Shown here: positions 9,377-18,692 of the stretch, in pieces
How the letters are laid out: each line of letters starts with the position of its first letter
How positions within the stretch are numbered: position 1 is the first letter of the stretch
DNA from: Alphaproteobacteria bacterium UBA2903
GTDB taxonomy: Bacteria; Pseudomonadota; Alphaproteobacteria; CAAGCB01; CAG-977
Length of the DNA: 64,000 bases
Direction of reading: 5' to 3'
Assembly (NCBI GenBank): GCA_002349565.1
Contig: DEDN01000035.1
Location: 74,743-138,742, forward strand
The notes under the pieces: model-generated
Told to the model about the DNA's origin: nothing
Databases searched by the model: none
What the model saw: the letters and a program-made list of their open reading frames with translations, nothing else
Translations under genes and position numbers: made by a program

Positions 9377-9405
9377 ACTTATGTTTTAAGGACGGTTTTT
9401 TCAAG
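9377..9405 (-). promoter_or_regulatory. Heat-shock (RpoH-type) promoter of htpG
   Basis: On the minus strand CTTGAAA is followed, after 18 bases counted from CTTG, by CATAAGT. Alphaproteobacterial sigma32 promoters are described as CTTG, 17-18 bases, CYTATNT. The -35 matches fully and the -10 partly. It sits about 35 bases before the htpG start. Confidence 0.5.
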
Positions 9406-9425
9406 CCCCGCAAAGGAAAAAAACA

Positions 9426-11951
9426 ATGGCTTCGGTTTTAAGCGCGCTTTTGGGACCCACGAACACGGGTAAAACCTATCTGGCGGTCGATAAAATGCTG
9501 TCGCACAAAAGCGGTATGATAGGATTTCCGCTGCGCCTGCTCGCCCGCGAAAACTACGACAAAATCGTGCGCCGGAAAGGCGTCGAATCGGTTGCGCTGA
9601 TTACGGGCGAAGAAAAGATTTTACCGAAAAATCCGTCTTATTTCGTCTGCACGGTCGAAGCGATGCCGCTGGAACGCCCCGTGTCGTTTCTGGCGGTGGA
9701 CGAGATTCAAATGGCAGCGGATCCCGAACGCGGACATATCTTTACCGACCGACTGCTGCATGCGCGCGGCATTAACGAAACCATGTTTTTGGGCGCGGAA
9801 ACAATCCGTCCTTTGCTGAACAAGCTGCTGCCCGACTGCGCGATTGAAACGCGCCCGCGGTTTTCCAAGCTGACCTATACGGGGGTCAAGAAAATCACCC
9901 GTCTGCCGCCGCGTTCGGCGATTATCGGCTTTTCTTTGCAAGACGTGTACGCTCTGGCGGAGCTGATTCGCCGTCAAAGGGGCGGCGCGGCGGTCGTAAT
10001 GGGCGCGCTCAGCCCCCGCACGCGCAACGCGCAGGTCGAGATGTTCCAGTCGGGCGAAGTCGATTATCTGGTCGCGACGGACGCAATCGGCATGGGATTG
10101 AATTTACAGGTCGAACACGTCTGCTTTACGTCTTTGCGCAAATTCGACGGGCAAAGGATGCGGATGCTGATTCCCGCCGAGCTGGCGCAAATCGCGGGAC
10201 GGGCGGGACGCTACATGACCGACGGCACGTTCGGGGTCGCCGCCGAAGCGACCGCCATGACCCAAGACGTCATCGACCGAATCGAGGAACACCGCTTTGA
10301 ATCTTTGGCGGGGTTGTATTGGCGCAATCACGACATCAAAACGACATCGACGGACGCTTTGCTGTACAGCTTGGGCAAACGCCCGACGCTTTCGGGGCTG
10401 ATTGGCGCGCGCAAAGCCGACGACCAGTTGGTTTTGGAGGAGCTGCTGCGCGACGAATCGGTCAAAAAACTGGCGGACACGCCCGCGGCGGTGGAACTGT
10501 TGTGGAACGTCTGCCAAATTCCCGATTTCGGAAAAGTGTCGCCGCAAGCGCATGCGCGCTTGTTATCGCAGATTTATCGGGCTATACTGACGGACGGTTG
10601 CCTGCCGCAAGACTGGTTCGCCAAGCAAGTGGCGCGGCTGGACAATACGAACGGCGACATCGATGTCGTTACGGGACGTATTGCGGGAATCAGAATTTGG
10701 ACGTATATTGCTCAGCGCAAAGGATGGGTCGGGCAATCCGCGTTCTGGCAGGACAAAACCCGCGCCGTCGAGGACAGGCTTTCCGACGCTTTGCATCAAA
10801 AGCTGACTCAACGGTTCGTGGACAAGCGGACTTCTATTTTGGTAAAAGGCATGAAAACACAGGTTGAATTGGTAACGGAAATCGACGAAAACGGAAACGT
10901 CGTTGTTGAAGGACAGGATATCGGAAAGCTGGAAGGATTGCGCTTTCAGCCGATTACGGGCGAAGGCAAATACGCCGACCGCGTTTTGATGAACGCCGCG
11001 GAAAAAGCGCTGAGCGCGGAATTTCAATCGCGCGCCGCGGCAATATCCGCCGCCCCCGACGAAGAATTTGCGTTGGAAAACAACGCGGCAATCCTGTGGA
11101 AAGGGCAAATCATCGCCAAAGCCGTCAAAGGGCGCGATTCTCTGCATCCCTCTGTTGCCGTTTCGGCGCACGAAACGCTGGATTCCGCGCTGATTGAACA
11201 GGTCAAATCCAAACTGACGGGCTGGCTGGAGGTATACCTTGCCAACAAAATTGCACCGTTGTTTACGGCTTTGCGCACGCTGGACGAAGAACACGCAACG
11301 GGCGCGGCGCGCGGTATTTTGTGGCAGGTCGCCGAAGCGTTCGGCACAATGCCCCGCGGCGCGGTCGCCGATTTGATTAAAAGCTTGAACGAAGCCGACA
11401 AAAAAGTGCTAGCGAAAGCGGGATTGCGCTTGGGACACGATTATTTGTTCTTCCCGCTGCTGCTCAAACCCGCGGCTCAGCGCGTTTTGGCGATTTTGTG
11501 GAAGATTTGGAACGACAAAACGCAATACGCGAGGGGCTTTGCCACGGACGGCAAGATGTCGTTCGCCGTCGAACGCGGCGTTCCCCGCGCTTTGTATTTG
11601 GTGCAGGGCTATGCGACGACGGGCGCGCGCGCGATTCGCGTCGACGTAATGGAACGTTTTACCGCCAAACTGCGCGAAGTCACGCGTCAGGACAAGGGCA
11701 AACCGCAAATTCTGCCGTTGGAACTGCTGTCTTTGGCGGGACTGAAGCGCGACGAAGCCGAAGAAGTGTTCGGCTATCTGGGATTCAAAGTCACCAAGGA
11801 AACGCAGACGACGACCGTCGGCGAAGAAACCAAAGAAACGGAAGTGCTGATGATTCAGCCGAAATTCCGCAAACCCAAAGCGCAAAAAGCGGACGAAAAG
11901 CCCGTCGATATGTCGTCGCCGTTCGCGGCATTGGCGGCGTTGCGCAAATAA
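9426..11951 (+). CDS. SUV3-like ATP-dependent RNA helicase
   Basis: This superfamily 2 helicase of the mitochondrial SUV3 type is common in alphaproteobacteria. It probably unwinds structured RNA in the cytoplasm. At 841 aa it begins with Walker A GPTNTGKT (about residue 10). It then has the Walker B/DEVD-like motif AVDEIQM, the motif IV-V region DYLVATDAIGMGLNL and motif VI QIAGRAGRYM. The long C-terminal half is less conserved and ends in a Lys-rich tail. The ribosome site AAAGGA precedes ATG 9426. Its stop overlaps the start of the S4-domain gene by one base (TAATG), so the two are co-translated. This pairing suits a joint RNA-handling role. Confidence 0.85.
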   Translation: MASVLSALLGPTNTGKTYLAVDKMLSHKSGMIGFPLRLLARENYDKIVRRKGVESVALITGEEKILPKNPSYFVCTVEAMPLERPVSFLAVDEIQMAADPERGHIFTDRLLHARGINETMFLGAETIRPLLNKLLPDCAIETRPRFSKLTYTGVKKITRLPPRSAIIGFSLQDVYALAELIRRQRGGAAVVMGALSPRTRNAQVEMFQSGEVDYLVATDAIGMGLNLQVEHVCFTSLRKFDGQRMRMLIPAELAQIAGRAGRYMTDGTFGVAAEATAMTQDVIDRIEEHRFESLAGLYWRNHDIKTTSTDALLYSLGKRPTLSGLIGARKADDQLVLEELLRDESVKKLADTPAAVELLWNVCQIPDFGKVSPQAHARLLSQIYRAILTDGCLPQDWFAKQVARLDNTNGDIDVVTGRIAGIRIWTYIAQRKGWVGQSAFWQDKTRAVEDRLSDALHQKLTQRFVDKRTSILVKGMKTQVELVTEIDENGNVVVEGQDIGKLEGLRFQPITGEGKYADRVLMNAAEKALSAEFQSRAAAISAAPDEEFALENNAAILWKGQIIAKAVKGRDSLHPSVAVSAHETLDSALIEQVKSKLTGWLEVYLANKIAPLFTALRTLDEEHATGAARGILWQVAEAFGTMPRGAVADLIKSLNEADKKVLAKAGLRLGHDYLFFPLLLKPAAQRVLAILWKIWNDKTQYARGFATDGKMSFAVERGVPRALYLVQGYATTGARAIRVDVMERFTAKLREVTRQDKGKPQILPLELLSLAGLKRDEAEEVFGYLGFKVTKETQTTTVGEETKETEVLMIQPKFRKPKAQKADEKPVDMSSPFAALAALRK

Positions 11952-12319
11952 TGGGCGTCCGCATCGACAAATGGCTGTATTGCGCGCGGTTTGCGAAAAC
12001 CCGCACCGAAGCGCAACAGCTGTGCCATGCGGGACATGTCGCTTTAAACGGCGAAAAAGGATTTAAAACCGCGCGGGATGTGCAGATCGGCGACGAACTG
12101 ACCATTCTGCGCGGTTCGATTCGTTTTCATATCAAAGTAACGGGTTTTGCCGAAAAACGGGTCGGCGCGCCGATTGCCCGCACGCTGTACGAACAGCTGT
12201 CCGAACCCGAAAACCTGAAACCGCCGAAAACCATGGCGTTTGAACGCCGCGACGCGGGCGCGGGCAGACCGACCAAACGCGACCGCCGCGCGCTGAACAG
12301 GCTGAAAGGCAAGTTTTAA
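11951..12319 (+). CDS. S4-domain RNA-binding protein, Hsp15-like
   Basis: This 122-aa protein opens with the S4 RNA-binding motif (RIDKWLYCARFAKTR, then CHAGHVALNG). A basic C-terminus rich in Arg and Lys (GRPTKRDRRALNRLKGKF) follows. Hsp15/HslR proteins of this size bind stalled 50S subunits carrying peptidyl-tRNA. The start is fixed by the one-base TAATG overlap with the helicase gene. The specific heat-shock function is inferred from family resemblance; a ribosome-assembly role is also possible. Confidence 0.85.
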   Translation: MGVRIDKWLYCARFAKTRTEAQQLCHAGHVALNGEKGFKTARDVQIGDELTILRGSIRFHIKVTGFAEKRVGAPIARTLYEQLSEPENLKPPKTMAFERRDAGAGRPTKRDRRALNRLKGKF

Positions 12320-12373
12320 AATATTCGAACTTGCGCGGCGGGTAAAATCAGGCTGTGCGAACAAAAGGTCTAC

Positions 12374-12404
12374 AAAAAAAGCCCCCTTACCGGGAGCTTT
12401 TTTT
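12374..12404. terminator. Bidirectional terminator between the S4 gene and tRNA-Ser
   Basis: AAAAAAAGC and GCTTTTTTT flank a GC stem (CCC/GGG with one mismatch) and a TTACC loop. It can end the plus-strand helicase operon and the minus-strand tRNA. Confidence 0.75.
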
Positions 12405-12405
12405 A

Positions 12406-12496
12406 TGGCGGATGGAGCGAGATTCGAACTCGCGAGGAGCTGTTAACCCCTACACACTTTCCAGGCGTGCGCCTTCAACCGCTCGGCCATCCATCC
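12406..12496 (-). tRNA. tRNA-Ser(GGA)
   Basis: The 91-base class II tRNA has acceptor arms GGATGGA / TCCATCC, an encoded CCA, a long variable arm and T-loop TTCGAAT. The anticodon loop CTGGAAA gives GGA. All stems pair. A promoter lies 20 bases upstream. Confidence 0.95.
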
Positions 12497-12515
12497 GCTT
12501 GTTGAGAACAGGGGC

Positions 12516-12544
12516 AAATTACAGCATTTGGGCGTCGTTGGCAA
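12516..12544 (-). promoter_or_regulatory. Promoter of tRNA-Ser
   Basis: On the minus strand: TTGCCA, 17-base spacer, TAATTT, ending 19 bases before the mature tRNA 5' end. The -10 box is weak. Confidence 0.4.
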
Positions 12545-12668
12545 GCTTTTAATTTCATTTTTTTCATTTTTTTGTGTGCTGTTTTATTTTTTCCTTGAAT
12601 TTTTCAATGTTTTTTAAAATATTATCCCTAAAATTTGCAAAGAACGGATTTTTAAGAAAGAGACGCCT

Positions 12669-12926
12669 ATGTTTGTCGGACGCTTGTTTGGATGGGTTTT
12701 CTTGATCACCGCTTTTGTAACGGCATCCGCCGAAGCGGTCGCCGCTTTGGGATCGGGGGAATATATCGGCATTGCCACCGCTGACGTTTTGACGATTATC
12801 ACGGGTGTAACTTCCGATACGCCGTTGCTCCGCTGTCCCGCGTGGCTGACGATGGCGATAGTCGGCGCGGTTTTGATTTTCTGCTGCAGAAAAAAGAAAT
12901 ACAAAGTGTCCTTTGCATCAAAGTAA
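12669..12926 (+). CDS. Small two-helix membrane protein, unknown function
   Basis: This 85-aa protein has two hydrophobic segments (about residues 5-28, which may be a signal anchor, and 57-72) and ends in a basic tail starting CCRKKKKYK. A purine-rich AGAAAGAG precedes the ATG. It is followed at once by a terminator. No family is recognised. The long AT-rich leader (12545-12668) suggests its own promoter, though I cannot pick clear boxes. Confidence 0.6.
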   Translation: MFVGRLFGWVFLITAFVTASAEAVAALGSGEYIGIATADVLTIITGVTSDTPLLRCPAWLTMAIVGAVLIFCCRKKKYKVSFASK

Positions 12927-12929
12927 TGA

Positions 12930-12955
12930 AAAAGCCCCGATTTTTTGGGGCTTTT
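12930..12955. terminator. Bidirectional terminator
   Basis: The stem AAAAGCCCC / GGGGCTTTT with loop GATTTTTT lies between the convergent genes ending at 12926 and 12959. Confidence 0.85.
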
Positions 12956-12958
12956 GCT

Positions 12959-13759
12959 TTATTCGGCTTTTTTTTCCGTTTCATCTGTTGCGGGTTGTTC
13001 ATAAACGCAAAAACAGGATTTTACACGATTGCACAGAGGGCAAGCGCCTTTTTTCCACCGTTTTTTATACATCAGCCACCAAATCCCGAAACTGGCGACA
13101 ATCAGCAACCCAACCAGCAAATATTGCACCGCGGTGTTGTCCGCATAATATACGGAAAACGGCTGAAGCATAAACTGGACAACCAATACGCCCAGCAAAA
13201 ACGCAAAGACTCTTAATCCGAAACGGTATTCGGACGAACGGTTCGACCGTCCGCCGAAAGCAACGCGGTAAAACAGAAAATACCACGGCAATTCCATAAC
13301 GGCAAACGCCGCCAAAACCACCAAGACGATCAGCAGCATATCGGATTTTTCGGAAACAGCCGCCAAAAAGCCCATTGACATTGTTGCGATTGTCAAAAAC
13401 AGGCGAATGGACAGGATGCGGCACACCGTTTCCAAAATGAACAGTCCGAAATACAGACCGATCCGCTTTAAATAAGCCCATGAAAACACTTTCAGCACGA
13501 CTTGGGACGCGGAAACTTCGGTTTGTCCGTCGCGAATGATGGCTTTTAGCCGAGGTTTGGGCATGAAAACCAGACATGCGGTTTCGCGCGCCAGAAACAT
13601 CGTGAAAAAGAATGCGATCGGCGCAAAGAAAATAAACGGCAGGTACAAATACAGTTCGGCGAACAGGGGAACGAAAGGAGTCATTGCCGCCCACAACACG
13701 GTGCAAAGCGCAACGATGCCCAATCCAGCCCAACAGATTTTTTTGATGGTTCGACTCAT
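12959..13759 (-). CDS. Integral membrane protein with a C-terminal Cys cluster
   Basis: This 266-aa protein has about six hydrophobic helices. A cytoplasmic-looking C-terminus carries CPLCNRVKSCFC, a possible metal site, and an acidic/Lys tail. AAGGA precedes the ATG. I do not recognise the family. It lies directly downstream of pyrG but is separated from it by a terminator. Confidence 0.65.
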   Translation of the reverse strand: MSRTIKKICWAGLGIVALCTVLWAAMTPFVPLFAELYLYLPFIFFAPIAFFFTMFLARETACLVFMPKPRLKAIIRDGQTEVSASQVVLKVFSWAYLKRIGLYFGLFILETVCRILSIRLFLTIATMSMGFLAAVSEKSDMLLIVLVVLAAFAVMELPWYFLFYRVAFGGRSNRSSEYRFGLRVFAFLLGVLVVQFMLQPFSVYYADNTAVQYLLVGLLIVASFGIWWLMYKKRWKKGACPLCNRVKSCFCVYEQPATDETEKKAE

Positions 13760-13776
13760 TTGTTTTTCCTTAATTT

Positions 13777-13815
13777 AAAAAGCGGATGTTTTTGTTTTAA
13801 CACAAAAACGTCCGC
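13777..13815 (-). terminator. Terminator of pyrG
   Basis: On the minus strand GCGGACGTTTTTGT pairs with ACAAAAACATCCGC (one G-T pair), followed by TTTTT. It begins seven bases after the pyrG stop. Confidence 0.75.
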
Positions 13816-13821
13816 CGCGCT

Positions 13822-15462
13822 TTATAGCAAAGTTGTCTGATCCAAAGCCGCTTTGATAAACCCTTTGAACAACGGATGGGCGTCAAAGGCGCGGGATTTG
13901 AATTCGGGGTGGAACTGAACCGCCAAATAGAACGGATGGTCTTTCAATTCGACGATTTCCGGCAACAGTCCGTCGGGGGAAACGCCCGAAATTTGCAGTC
14001 CTTTTTCTTCCAGCCGTTTGGCGATGTCCATGTTGACTTCGTAGCGGTGGCGGTGGCGTTCGCGAATCTCTGCGGCGTTGCCGTACAGTTTCGCCGCCAA
14101 AGATCCCGCTTTCAAACGGCAGGGATACGCCCCCAGACGCATCGTGCCGCCGACATCCGTTGCTTCGGAACGGATTTGTTTTTTGCCGTCCTGTTCCCAT
14201 TCGGTCATCAAAGCGACAACGGGCGTGCAGTCTTTGGTAAATTCGGTCGAGCTGGCGTTCGCAATGCCCAATAAATGGCGCGCCGCTTCGATAACGGCAG
14301 TCTGCATGCCCAAGCAAATGCCGAAGAACGGCAGTTTGTGTTCACGGGCGAACTGTTCGGCAAGCATTTTGCCTTCGACGCCGCGCGTGCCGAATCCGCC
14401 GGGGACAAGGATGCCCTGAACGTCGGCGAACGTTTCGGCGATTTGTTCGGGCGTTTTGCCTTCCAGCGTGTCGGATTCGATCCATTTGACGTTGACTTTC
14501 GTCTTGTGTGCGATGCCCGCATGGAAAATCGCTTCGTTCAAGGATTTGTACGCTTCAAGCAATCCGCAGTACTTGCCGACGACGGCGATGGAAACCGCGT
14601 GTTCCCAGTTGCCGATAACGTTGACGATGTTTTCCCAGCGCGACAAATCGGGCTTGTTCGCGTTGTCCATTTTGAAATAATGCAGAATGCGGTCGTCCAA
14701 TCCCGCTTCATGGTACTGCAGGGGAATCTTGTAAATGCTGTCGGCATCCAAAGCGGCGATCACGTCTTGCGGCGCGATGTTGCAGAACAAAGCGATTTTC
14801 GCCCGTTCGCTTTCGGACAGAGCGACGGCGGAACGGCACAGCAGGATGTTGGGCTGAATCCCCGTTTCCAACAGCTGTTTGACGGAATGCTGAGTCGGCT
14901 TTGTTTTCAATTCACCCGCCGCGGGAATATAGGGCAGCAGGGTCAAGTGCAAAAACAGGCAGTTTTCTTTGCCGACTTGGTTGGCGTACTGGCGAATCGC
15001 CTCCAAAAACAAAGTGCCTTCGATATCGCCGACCGTGCCGCCGATTTCGTACATCACGAAATCTTCATCGGTCAGGTCGGATTCGATGAAGTGCTTTATC
15101 TCGTCGGTGACGTGAGGGATGGCTTGCACCGTCGCGCCCAGATATTCGCCGCGGCGTTCTTTCATCAAAACGTTGTAGTAAATGCGCCCGCCCGAAATCG
15201 AATCGGTTTTGTGGCACGGATTGCCGATAAAGCGTTCGTAATGCCCCAAGTCCAAATCCGTTTCCGCGCCGTCGTCGGTGACGAACACTTCGCCGTGCTG
15301 GAAAGGCGACATCGTGCCGGGATCGATGTTCAAATACGGATCCATTTTGCGCATGCGAACCTTGTATCCGCGTGCCTGCAGCAAAGCTCCGATGGCTGCG
15401 GAAGCCATGCCTTTTCCCAACGAAGAAACGACCCCGCCCGTGATAAAGATGTATTTTGTCAT
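13822..15462 (-). CDS. pyrG: CTP synthase
   Basis: The enzyme makes CTP from UTP, ATP and glutamine in the cytoplasm. From ATG 15462 it is 546 aa, the normal length. The N-terminal amidoligase domain starts [17 protein letters not shown] and carries [17 protein letters not shown]. The C-terminal class I glutaminase has the nucleophile Cys in FFGICLGMQ, and His/Glu in QFHPEF. I reject the open extension to 15543 because the family starts at MTKY and AAAGG lies just in front of it. A promoter is placed at 15491-15518. Confidence 0.97.
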   Translation of the reverse strand: MTKYIFITGGVVSSLGKGMASAAIGALLQARGYKVRMRKMDPYLNIDPGTMSPFQHGEVFVTDDGAETDLDLGHYERFIGNPCHKTDSISGGRIYYNVLMKERRGEYLGATVQAIPHVTDEIKHFIESDLTDEDFVMYEIGGTVGDIEGTLFLEAIRQYANQVGKENCLFLHLTLLPYIPAAGELKTKPTQHSVKQLLETGIQPNILLCRSAVALSESERAKIALFCNIAPQDVIAALDADSIYKIPLQYHEAGLDDRILHYFKMDNANKPDLSRWENIVNVIGNWEHAVSIAVVGKYCGLLEAYKSLNEAIFHAGIAHKTKVNVKWIESDTLEGKTPEQIAETFADVQGILVPGGFGTRGVEGKMLAEQFAREHKLPFFGICLGMQTAVIEAARHLLGIANASSTEFTKDCTPVVALMTEWEQDGKKQIRSEATDVGGTMRLGAYPCRLKAGSLAAKLYGNAAEIRERHRHRYEVNMDIAKRLEEKGLQISGVSPDGLLPEIVELKDHPFYLAVQFHPEFKSRAFDAHPLFKGFIKAALDQTTLL

Positions 15463-15490
15463 AGTCAGCCTTTCTGAATGGTTTTCGGGT

Positions 15491-15518
15491 ATCATATCGG
15501 GGCGGGCGGCAAAGTAAA
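15491..15518 (-). promoter_or_regulatory. Promoter of pyrG
   Basis: On the minus strand: TTTACT, 16-base GC-rich spacer, TATGAT, about 29 bases before the start codon. A GC-rich initiation region is also found at pyrG promoters controlled by CTP-dependent start selection elsewhere, but that is not shown here. Confidence 0.4.
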
Positions 15519-15588
15519 GCTTTTTTAAGGTGTTTTTAACCAACCTTGTGTAAAGTAAAGCAAATTATTCGGAATAAGGATTGCCGTG

Positions 15589-16020
15589 ATGAAAAAAATT
15601 TTGCTGACTGTGCTGATGATCGCGATGGCGGGATGCGCCAACACCGAATCGATGGATAGAAACGCCGACGACGCAAACGGTCTGTCGCCCAGCTTCGCGC
15701 AGTTCAACGACATTCCCATTCCCGAAAAAGCGACCATGGATCTGAAACAGACTTTGCTGTTGGGCGGATCGTCGTCGTGGATCGGACGCTTGGTGTTTTC
15801 GACGCCGTATTCTTTGAACAGCATGTTCGATTTTTACATGTCCGAAATGCCCAAGTTCGGCTGGAAAGAAGTCACCGTCGTGCGTTCCAAAATCAGCGTG
15901 ATGACCTTTACGAACAAAAGCCGAATCGCCACCATTCAGCTGGAGCAGGATCTGGTCAACGGTTCGGTCGTTTCCTTTACGGTTTCGCCCAAATCCGAAG
16001 CCAAAACGGGCGCGAAGTGA
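15589..16020 (+). CDS. Lipoprotein of an alphaproteobacterial family
   Basis: This 143-aa protein has a short signal peptide ending in lipobox MAGC with Cys16, so it should be lipid-anchored to the envelope. The mature part has a conserved-looking block (IPIPEKATMDLKQTLLLG, then LFDFYMSEMP-like NSMFDFYMSEMPKFGW). I have seen this pattern in alphaproteobacterial lipoproteins of unknown role. ATG 15589 is preferred over GTG 15586 because of AAGGA spacing. It diverges from pyrG. Confidence 0.7.
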   Translation: MKKILLTVLMIAMAGCANTESMDRNADDANGLSPSFAQFNDIPIPEKATMDLKQTLLLGGSSSWIGRLVFSTPYSLNSMFDFYMSEMPKFGWKEVTVVRSKISVMTFTNKSRIATIQLEQDLVNGSVVSFTVSPKSEAKTGAK

Positions 16021-16028
16021 TTCGGCAT

Positions 16029-16508
16029 TCAGACCAGAAACGTAAAGATATTCATAAACAGCAGAAAACAGACCAATCCGATGTACGGCAGCATTAACAC
16101 GGTTGCCGTCAGCGACATGGCTTTAAATTCCGAAAAAGCGAAGATCAGCGCGATGATTCCGATGAACAGATCAAACAGCGCGGCGCCCGTCCAATGCAGT
16201 CCGAAAAACAATCCCAGCCACACAATCGTCAGGAAGAACTGACTCCAGAACAGCAAAACGGGGATTTCGTCATCTTCTTGACGCGCGATTTCCGAAATAA
16301 TGCCGTATGCGGCGGCTTGGCATAAATACGAAACGGAACAGTAAATCAGCATCATCATGCCCGATGTCGGCATGACAAACGTGCCGTTCGTCTGTGCGAT
16401 GACGTCGCCTTTGTTCGCATCAATGACCACGGCGAACAATACGGCGGCGCACAGACTGGCGATCCAAAACCAAATCAAGTGGTATTTCAGCGACAGAATT
16501 TTAGCCAT
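16029..16508 (-). CDS. TspO/MBR-like membrane protein
   Basis: This 159-aa protein has five hydrophobic helices, the size and topology of the TspO/MBR family (tryptophan-rich sensory proteins that bind tetrapyrroles). The pattern LLFWSQFFLTIVWLGLFFGL near the middle and VLMLPYIGLVCFLLFMN at the end fit the family's helices 3-5. The N-terminal third is divergent and the usual W/P-rich motif is poor, so ligand binding is uncertain. The start at 16508 is supported by AAGGAG; an upstream extension lacks this. Confidence 0.6.
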   Translation of the reverse strand: MAKILSLKYHLIWFWIASLCAAVLFAVVIDANKGDVIAQTNGTFVMPTSGMMMLIYCSVSYLCQAAAYGIISEIARQEDDEIPVLLFWSQFFLTIVWLGLFFGLHWTGAALFDLFIGIIALIFAFSEFKAMSLTATVLMLPYIGLVCFLLFMNIFTFLV

Positions 16509-16636
16509 GGCGGTATCTCCTTTGCCTGTAACGATACGCCCGCGCGCCGAAAACAAAAAGATGGGCAATGTGTCTATACAAACCCGTTTTATCGGAGTAT
16601 AATCAACGCAAATATTATTCGGCAAAGGATTGTGCA

Positions 16637-17200
16637 ATGCGCTTTTTGACAGGATTGTTGATGCTTTCGGGCTTTTTAACCGCCGCCGTGCGGGATTGCG
16701 GGGCGGAGGAGCTTTCCGCCGCCGCGCGCCGTATTGCCGCCAACAAAGCCAAATTGGCGGAATTGGACAAGGAAGCTGTGAAAACGGGGCAAACCGTCGC
16801 CGATATCGGCAGTCTGTCGATTGACGATTTTTTGCAGCTGCAGGCTGTTCCCGACGGCTTGGATGCCGTGGGGGCGGATGCCTTGGCTCATGCCGATGAA
16901 AGCATGGATTTTATGACGGCCAACCAAGCCGTCGATGCCATCAAGGTAATGCGCCAAAACGGCATTGAACTGCCGGACGGATTGGAGGACAAGGTTAAAA
17001 AAGACCCCGATAACGCTTCAAAGCTGATGATGGAGGCTTTTTCGACAATCGCTCCGTCAAACGCGTCCGCCGACGAAATCAAGGCGATGCGCCGCAAAGT
17101 GATGCGTCAATCCGAAAACGCGTTGGGTTTCAGCTTTAAATCCATCGTTGACAATCAAAGAAAAATGATGACTTCCGTAAAGAACAAGAAAAAGAAATGA
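16637..17200 (+). CDS. Exported alpha-helical protein, unknown function
   Basis: This 187-aa protein has a probable signal peptide (residues 1-23, cleaved near GAEE). The mature protein is helical and charged, with a C-terminal poly-Lys tail. ATG 16637 is preceded by AAAGGA. Its stop overlaps the next gene's start (ATGA), so it is translationally coupled to the RNA methyltransferase. The functional link between them is unclear. Confidence 0.65.
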   Translation: MRFLTGLLMLSGFLTAAVRDCGAEELSAAARRIAANKAKLAELDKEAVKTGQTVADIGSLSIDDFLQLQAVPDGLDAVGADALAHADESMDFMTANQAVDAIKVMRQNGIELPDGLEDKVKKDPDNASKLMMEAFSTIAPSNASADEIKAMRRKVMRQSENALGFSFKSIVDNQRKMMTSVKNKKKK

Positions 17201-17910
17201 CTCCCGTTTTTATCCTTGTCCGTCCTCAGCTGGCGGAAAATGTCGGCACAGCGGCGCGCGCCATGATGAATTGTGCCCTGGCTGAAATGCGTTTGGTCGA
17301 TCCCGACGAAGATCCGCTGTGTTCGCGCGCGATTGCCGCGTCTTCGGGCGCGGATGAAATTTTAAGAAACGCCAAAATCTTTAAAACGGTGGAAGAAGCC
17401 GTTGCCGATTTGCAGAAGGTCTATGCGACGACGGGGCGTCCGCGCGATATGATAAAGCCCGTCTTTACGGGGCAGGGCATGGCAAAGGATATTCAGGCGC
17501 GGCAAGCGCAGGGAATCAAATGCGGCGTGATGTTCGGTCCCGAACGCACGGGGCTGGAAAACGAAGACGTGGCGTATGCCGACGCGATTGTGAACATCCC
17601 GCTGAATCCGAAGCATTGTTCGCTGAATTTGGCGCAAGCCGTTTTGCTGACGGGGTATGAGATCTTTCGGCTGACCGATTCGACGGCGGAGGAATATCTG
17701 GCGACGCCGAACACGGTTCCCGCGGACAAAACCGAATTGGAACACTTGTTCACCCATTTGGAAGACGAGCTGGAGCAGGTCGGCTATTTCCGTTCGCCCG
17801 AAAAGAAACCGCGCATGATGCGCAATTTGCGCAGCATCTTTTTGCGAGCAGATTTGACGTCGCAGGATGTCAGAACGCTGCACGGCGTCATTACGGATTT
17901 AAGACGCTAA
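17197..17910 (+). CDS. trmJ: RNA 2'-O-methyltransferase, TrmJ/SpoU family
   Basis: This SPOUT-fold enzyme would methylate the ribose 2'-OH of a tRNA nucleotide (position 32 in E. coli TrmJ) using SAM. At 237 aa it has motif 1 PQLAENVGTAARAMMN near the N-terminus, motif 2 GVMFGPERTGLENED and motif 3 NIPLNPKHCSLNLAQAV. Together these form the SAM-binding knot and identify the TrmJ branch. The C-terminal helical region is normal. It overlaps the exported-protein gene by four bases and ends in a four-base overlap with the convergent Cys-rich gene. The tRNA position is inferred. Confidence 0.85.
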   Translation: MTPVFILVRPQLAENVGTAARAMMNCALAEMRLVDPDEDPLCSRAIAASSGADEILRNAKIFKTVEEAVADLQKVYATTGRPRDMIKPVFTGQGMAKDIQARQAQGIKCGVMFGPERTGLENEDVAYADAIVNIPLNPKHCSLNLAQAVLLTGYEIFRLTDSTAEEYLATPNTVPADKTELEHLFTHLEDELEQVGYFRSPEKKPRMMRNLRSIFLRADLTSQDVRTLHGVITDLRR

Positions 17911-18692
17911 CGCCGCTTTTTGCGTTTAACCGCTTTCTTTTTGCCCGTCGGTTTCACGGCGGGCTTTTTCTTTTCGGGTTTTGGCGCCATAGACGCGCAG
18001 ACGGACTTTCCGTCGGGCAGGGACACCATTTCTTCGCCGTAAGGACAGGTAAAGCAGCCGCCTTGCTTGTTCTTGTACGGCGCGTTTTTCGGACAGGCGC
18101 GGCACGTCCAGCGGTTTTCCGCGTTTTTTTCGACATACGGGCATAAAAAGTCGTTTTGCTTTGCCAGCCGTTTGCAAATTTCAACCTCGCGTGCGGCTTT
18201 CGGATCGTCGGGATAGATCGACGGGCAGACGTTTTTCAAAGGCTCTTTGTTGCGGAAAGTTTTGGCGTCCGTGTTTTCTTTCGGCGGCAGCGTTGTTTTG
18301 TATGCCGCGCCCAAAGACAAAGCCATGCGCTCCAATTCGGAATCGGATACGGCGCGTCCGCCCGGTTTAACCGCTTTGCCGTCAACAACGGGATACAGGC
18401 TTAAACACATGGGATAGCCGTCTTTTTTAGCCAAAAGTGTCCCCGTCGGGCAGCGAAAGCAAAAAGCTTTGTTTTTGGTGTCGTCAATCAGGTACACGCT
18501 GTTTTCGGGGCAGGACACGCACGCGCCGATCTGTTTCGGGTAAGCTTGTTTTTCGCCCGTTTGGCACTTTTCGCGCTTGCGGTATAAAAAATTGTAAATC
18601 ACGGGGACGGATGTTTTCGGCACATAAGAATAGGTATACGCCGCGGCGGATTCGGAAAACAGCACAAAAAACAAAAGCAAAATCAATCTCAT
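17907..18692 (-). CDS. Secreted Cys-rich protein with a basic tail
   Basis: This 261-aa protein has a signal peptide (residues 1-18). Several paired-Cys blocks of the form CxxCP follow (GACVSCPENS, FCFRCPTG, CRACPKNAP, GCFTCPYGEE). They look like short disulfide- or metal-binding modules. The C-terminus is rich in Lys, Arg and Pro. The ATG overlaps the stop of the Sel1-type gene (ATGA), so they form one operon. Function unknown; an envelope role is inferred from the signal peptide. Confidence 0.7.
   Translation of the reverse strand: MRLILLLFFVLFSESAAAYTYSYVPKTSVPVIYNFLYRKREKCQTGEKQAYPKQIGACVSCPENSVYLIDDTKNKAFCFRCPTGTLLAKKDGYPMCLSLYPVVDGKAVKPGGRAVSDSELERMALSLGAAYKTTLPPKENTDAKTFRNKEPLKNVCPSIYPDDPKAAREVEICKRLAKQNDFLCPYVEKNAENRWTCRACPKNAPYKNKQGGCFTCPYGEEMVSLPDGKSVCASMAPKPEKKKPAVKPTGKKKAVKRKKRR

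Noticed and set aside
15463..15543. 27-residue N-terminal extension of pyrG
   Set aside because: CTP synthases start at MTKY, the extension covers the likely promoter, and no ribosome site precedes it.
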